NCBI GenBank assembly: GCA_026712605.1 | Contig: JAPORL010000027.1 | Location: 1-8,989, forward strand | From: Pseudobdellovibrionaceae bacterium | GTDB taxonomy: Bacteria > Bdellovibrionota > Bdellovibrionia > Bdellovibrionales > UBA1609 | Length of the DNA stretch: 8,989 nt | Reading direction: 5' to 3' | Shown here: piece after piece, positions 7,419 to 8,989 of the stretch | How the letters are laid out: each line of letters begins with the position of its first letter | Numbering within the stretch: position 1 is the first letter of the stretch | Program-made: the position numbers and the translations under genes | The notes under the pieces: generated by a model | The model's database searches: none | What the model was told of the DNA's origin: nothing | The model's input: only the letters and a program-made list of their open reading frames with translations

Positions 7419-7457
7419 GGACTGAAAGTGGTTAAGATACTAAAGATGTAAGAGCTT
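7419..7457. repeat. 39-bp imperfect direct repeat, copy 1 (3' end of the SUMF1-like gene)
   Basis: GGACTGAAAGTGGTTAAGAT and the 19 bases after it match 8791-8829 at 32 of 39 positions. On the minus strand this copy lies immediately downstream of, and overlaps by two bases, the stop codon of the SUMF1-like gene. It therefore belongs to that gene's 3' untranslated region. No stable hairpin with a T-tract is present in this copy, unlike the flank of copy 2. Confidence 0.7.
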
Positions 7458-8289
7458 ATAGATTCCTTACGAGACGAAACCCGATAACAGGGGATTTGAA
7501 GTCACTGTTATACAATAAGCGAATACCCGATACAAGGTTACGCTCAAAGAGGCTGTTCCAACTACCGCCACGAATAACATGACCATGCCCAACAGTAACT
7601 AAAGGATCTTCTCCTCCCGGCAAAGTTCTATTCCAAACATCCTCAACAAGTTCCCATACATTTCCGTACATATCATACAAACTCCAGTTATTTTTAGTTT
7701 TACTTTTTACCTTGTGGGTTCTGTTTTCTGAAGTTGCTCTATAAATAGCAAAGTCCTTTAAAATTAAAGGATCATTTCCAAAACAATAGCGCATATTACT
7801 TCCTGCTCGCGCTGAATACTCCCACTCGGCTTCTGTCGGTAATCTCACACATCCTATCTTATTTCTAAGATCTTGACTCCCACAAAAGTCCCCTTTATCT
7901 TCATTTAGCTTATTAATAAATTCTTGAACTTGCGCATAACTGACTTGCTCTACAGGATGATCGGGACATAGTCCTACTACCTGACCTTTCTCAGTTTCAA
8001 CATACTTATGTTTATCATCGCAATCTTCTGGTCTGTTAAAAAAGGAGGGGTTATCTCCCATTACTGAAAACCATTGCTTTTGTGTCACTTCTGTCGTCAT
8101 TATTTCAAATGGTCTTGTTATCTTTACCCATATTTTTTCTCCTGTCATTTCATTTCCCATATAAAAATTACCTGCCATTATAGGATTAAAGTCAAATGAC
8201 ACATCAAGCTCAGCTAATCCCCTCTGAGATGATAGTAATAAAAATAGCGTCATCATTCCCAATAAAAAACTTTTTATTTCTTTATTCAT
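7456..8289 (-). CDS. Secreted SUMF1/FGE-fold protein lacking the formylglycine-generating cysteines
   Basis: This 277-aa protein has a Sec signal peptide (about 1-26: MNKEIKSF then a hydrophobic core, ending near RGLA). The rest is one FGE-sulfatase (SUMF1-like) domain. Recognisable blocks in order are IMAGNFYMGNE (37-47), FEIMTTEVTQKQWFSVMGDN (61-80), HPVEQVSYAQVQEFINKLN (111-129), RLPTEAEWEYSARAGS (149-164), LYDMYGNVWELVEDVW (204-219), VIRGGSWN (238-245) and GFRLVRNL (270-277). True formylglycine-generating enzymes have two copper-binding cysteines shortly after the RGGS motif. Here the equivalent stretch (SWNSLFERNLVSGIR) has none, so sulfatase activation is unlikely. The protein may instead be a binding or structural member of this large family. 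Five other cysteines (90, 108, 136, 147, 169) could form disulfides outside the cytoplasm. It has a strong Shine-Dalgarno site and follows a small exported protein by 11 bp, so the two are probably co-transcribed. Its biological role cannot be told from sequence. Confidence 0.88.
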   Translation of the reverse strand: MNKEIKSFLLGMMTLFLLLSSQRGLAELDVSFDFNPIMAGNFYMGNEMTGEKIWVKITRPFEIMTTEVTQKQWFSVMGDNPSFFNRPEDCDDKHKYVETEKGQVVGLCPDHPVEQVSYAQVQEFINKLNEDKGDFCGSQDLRNKIGCVRLPTEAEWEYSARAGSNMRYCFGNDPLILKDFAIYRATSENRTHKVKSKTKNNWSLYDMYGNVWELVEDVWNRTLPGGEDPLVTVGHGHVIRGGSWNSLFERNLVSGIRLLYNSDFKSPVIGFRLVRNL

Positions 8290-8291
8290 CT

Positions 8292-8300
8292 CTCCTCCTT
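8292..8300 (-). promoter_or_regulatory. Near-perfect Shine-Dalgarno site of the SUMF1-like gene
   Basis: AAGGAGGAG on the minus strand starts directly after the TAA of the upstream 74-aa frame (8303-8301). Its AGGAGG core ends 4 nt before the ATG at 8289. It fixes the start of the SUMF1-like gene and is far stronger than any site in the gspCDEF operon. Confidence 0.85.
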
Positions 8301-8525
8301 TTAGAAATTTATATTAAAATTTAGTTTTTTTATATTGCAATAAGCAGTTTCAGTCTCTAATTCAAGATTTATAAGCTTACTAGAAAGTTCTACTTTTATT
8401 TTTTCAGAATAATGATTTTGCTGAGAAAAAGATTTTAAAGGAATTATAAGAAAACTTATCAAAAAAAGTGAAACAAGCCTATGTTTGTAGAAAACTATGA
8501 TTAAATTTTTTATAAAGTAAGCCAT
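8301..8525 (-). CDS. Small exported protein of unknown function (74 aa)
   Basis: I do not recognise a family. A positively charged N-terminus with a hydrophobic segment (about 16-33, RLVSLFLISFLIIPLKSFS) looks like a Sec signal peptide with likely cleavage near SFS, or a membrane anchor. About 40 polar residues follow (QQNHYSEKIKVELSS, then LINLELETETAYCNIKKLNF) in an alternating pattern that suggests beta-strands, with one cysteine at 63. It ends 11 bp before the SUMF1-like gene, and its stop abuts that gene's ribosome site. This is typical of a co-transcribed pair whose products may act together outside the cytoplasm. No Shine-Dalgarno site precedes its ATG, so the start is uncertain. It is probably real because of its signal-like N-terminus and tight spacing, but it could be the remnant of a longer gene. 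Confidence 0.55.
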   Translation of the reverse strand: MAYFIKNLIIVFYKHRLVSLFLISFLIIPLKSFSQQNHYSEKIKVELSSKLINLELETETAYCNIKKLNFNINF

Positions 8526-8627
8526 AGTATAGAATTACAAAGTAAATACAATAAAGAACGGAAATTTGTCTATTAAATAATTTGAATATTGTAAATTTTT
8601 CTTACTTTTAGTAAAAATTCTACTTCT

Positions 8628-8633
8628 ATTATA
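8628..8633 (-). promoter_or_regulatory. Possible -10 box upstream of the small exported protein
   Basis: TATAAT is present on the minus strand (8633-8628), about 100 nt before the ATG at 8525. No convincing -35 box lies at the right spacing. A second candidate, TATACT, sits directly before the ATG (8531-8526) and could only serve another start. Low confidence in such AT-rich DNA. Confidence 0.2.
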
Positions 8634-8770
8634 ACGCATAAAATCAAAAAGTACTGTTTTCTTATTGTATTCCAAAGCTTGTATCAAAGCAGAAAAGGGA
8701 AATTTAATCTGTCTGAAAAATTAAATAGATAATTCTTATCTTTAATTTAATAATCATAAAAGACTTGCAG

Positions 8771-8793
8771 AAAAAAATCCAGCCTTCGCTGGA
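8771..8793 (-). terminator. Rho-independent terminator, minus-strand orientation
   Basis: TCCAGC (8778-8783) pairs perfectly with GCTGGA (8788-8793) around a 4-base loop. Read on the minus strand, the stem is followed by seven Ts (complement of 8777-8771). It would end a transcript arriving from the right. No convincing gene is visible in the last 160 bases, so it points to a minus-strand gene mostly or wholly beyond the window. It also insulates the small-protein/SUMF1-like pair from that transcript. Confidence 0.75.
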
Positions 8794-8829
8794 CTTAAAA
8801 GGGCTAAGACACTAAAAATGTCAGAGCTT
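8791..8829. repeat. 39-bp imperfect direct repeat, copy 2 (beside the terminator)
   Basis: This matches 7419-7457 at 32 of 39 positions in the same orientation. Its first three bases are part of the terminator stem at 8788-8793. Since copy 1 is just downstream of a minus-strand gene, this copy probably also marks the 3' end of a minus-strand gene to its right. Confidence 0.7.
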
Positions 8830-8989
8830 GCTAAAGACAAAATATTTCAAATACTTGTCAAAAGTTTAGATATTAATTTAAGAAACTGGGCTTTGTTTAA
8901 TCTATATCTATGATAAATGAGTTTAAATCTCAGTATGAAAGTTATATGTAAATTCACAAATAATAAATAGAAATATTTTATTAAGTATG

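Larger units (their letters stand above)
8526..8989. other. Right-hand region without a confident gene
   Basis: Besides the terminator and repeat copy 2, this AT-rich stretch holds only weak frames. A minus-strand frame is open from the right edge to TGA 8849-8847 (46 codons, rich in L, I, F and Y, ending KLISKLLTSI). It could be the C-terminus of the gene served by the terminator, but its composition is also what AT-rich noncoding DNA gives. On the plus strand, ATG 8819 opens 31 codons (MSELAKDKIFQILVKS...) that overlap it. A 34-codon minus frame (8640-8536, MRYNRSRIFT...) lacks a ribosome site. None is called as a gene. Confidence 0.5.

Noticed and set aside
8819..8914. Plus-strand 31-codon frame starting inside repeat copy 2
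   Set aside because: Starts within a noncoding repeat, its only purine-rich site is about 15 nt away, and it overlaps an opposite-strand frame; too short to support.

Overview
The window comes from an AT-rich Gram-negative bacterium. The secretin, the inner-membrane type II secretion (T2SS) proteins and the Sec-type signal peptides show a double membrane. Base composition alone does not place it further. A low-GC proteobacterium or a Bdellovibrionota-like lineage is my guess, not a finding.

Left edge (1-803). A minus-strand gene runs off the left end. Its 55 visible codons look like the N-terminus of an Rpn/YhgA-like PD-(D/E)XK nuclease (transposase_31 family). Its start region carries four 22-bp tandem repeats, three of which contain an ATG. 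The only good ribosome binding site serves the outermost ATG, whose frame is closed. About 570 bp of divergent intergenic DNA follows. It holds two copies of a short hairpin repeat in inverted orientation and probably the promoter of the secretion operon.

Centre (804-7366). Four plus-strand genes with gaps of 7, 25 and 9 bp encode T2SS components in the order gspC, gspD, gspE, gspF. GspC (inner membrane, with HR and PDZ domains) links the inner-membrane platform to the GspD secretin. GspE is the cytoplasmic ATPase and GspF the polytopic platform protein that it works on. The pseudopilins (gspG onward) and gspL/gspM do not follow, so the rest of the machine must lie elsewhere. GspD is unusually long, with an extended secretin insert and an acidic tail of about 100 residues.

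Right side (7367-8989). A convergent minus-strand pair encodes a small exported protein (74 aa) followed, 11 bp later, by a secreted SUMF1/formylglycine-generating-enzyme-fold protein that lacks the catalytic cysteines. The second gene has a near-perfect Shine-Dalgarno sequence directly after the first gene's stop. A 39-bp imperfect repeat lies at the 3' end of the SUMF1-like gene and again near the right end, next to a strong minus-oriented terminator. The terminator suggests another minus-strand gene beyond the window.

The most unusual signals are the start-codon-bearing tandem repeat in front of the Rpn-like gene, the acidic GspD tail, and the non-catalytic SUMF1-like protein with its coupled small partner.
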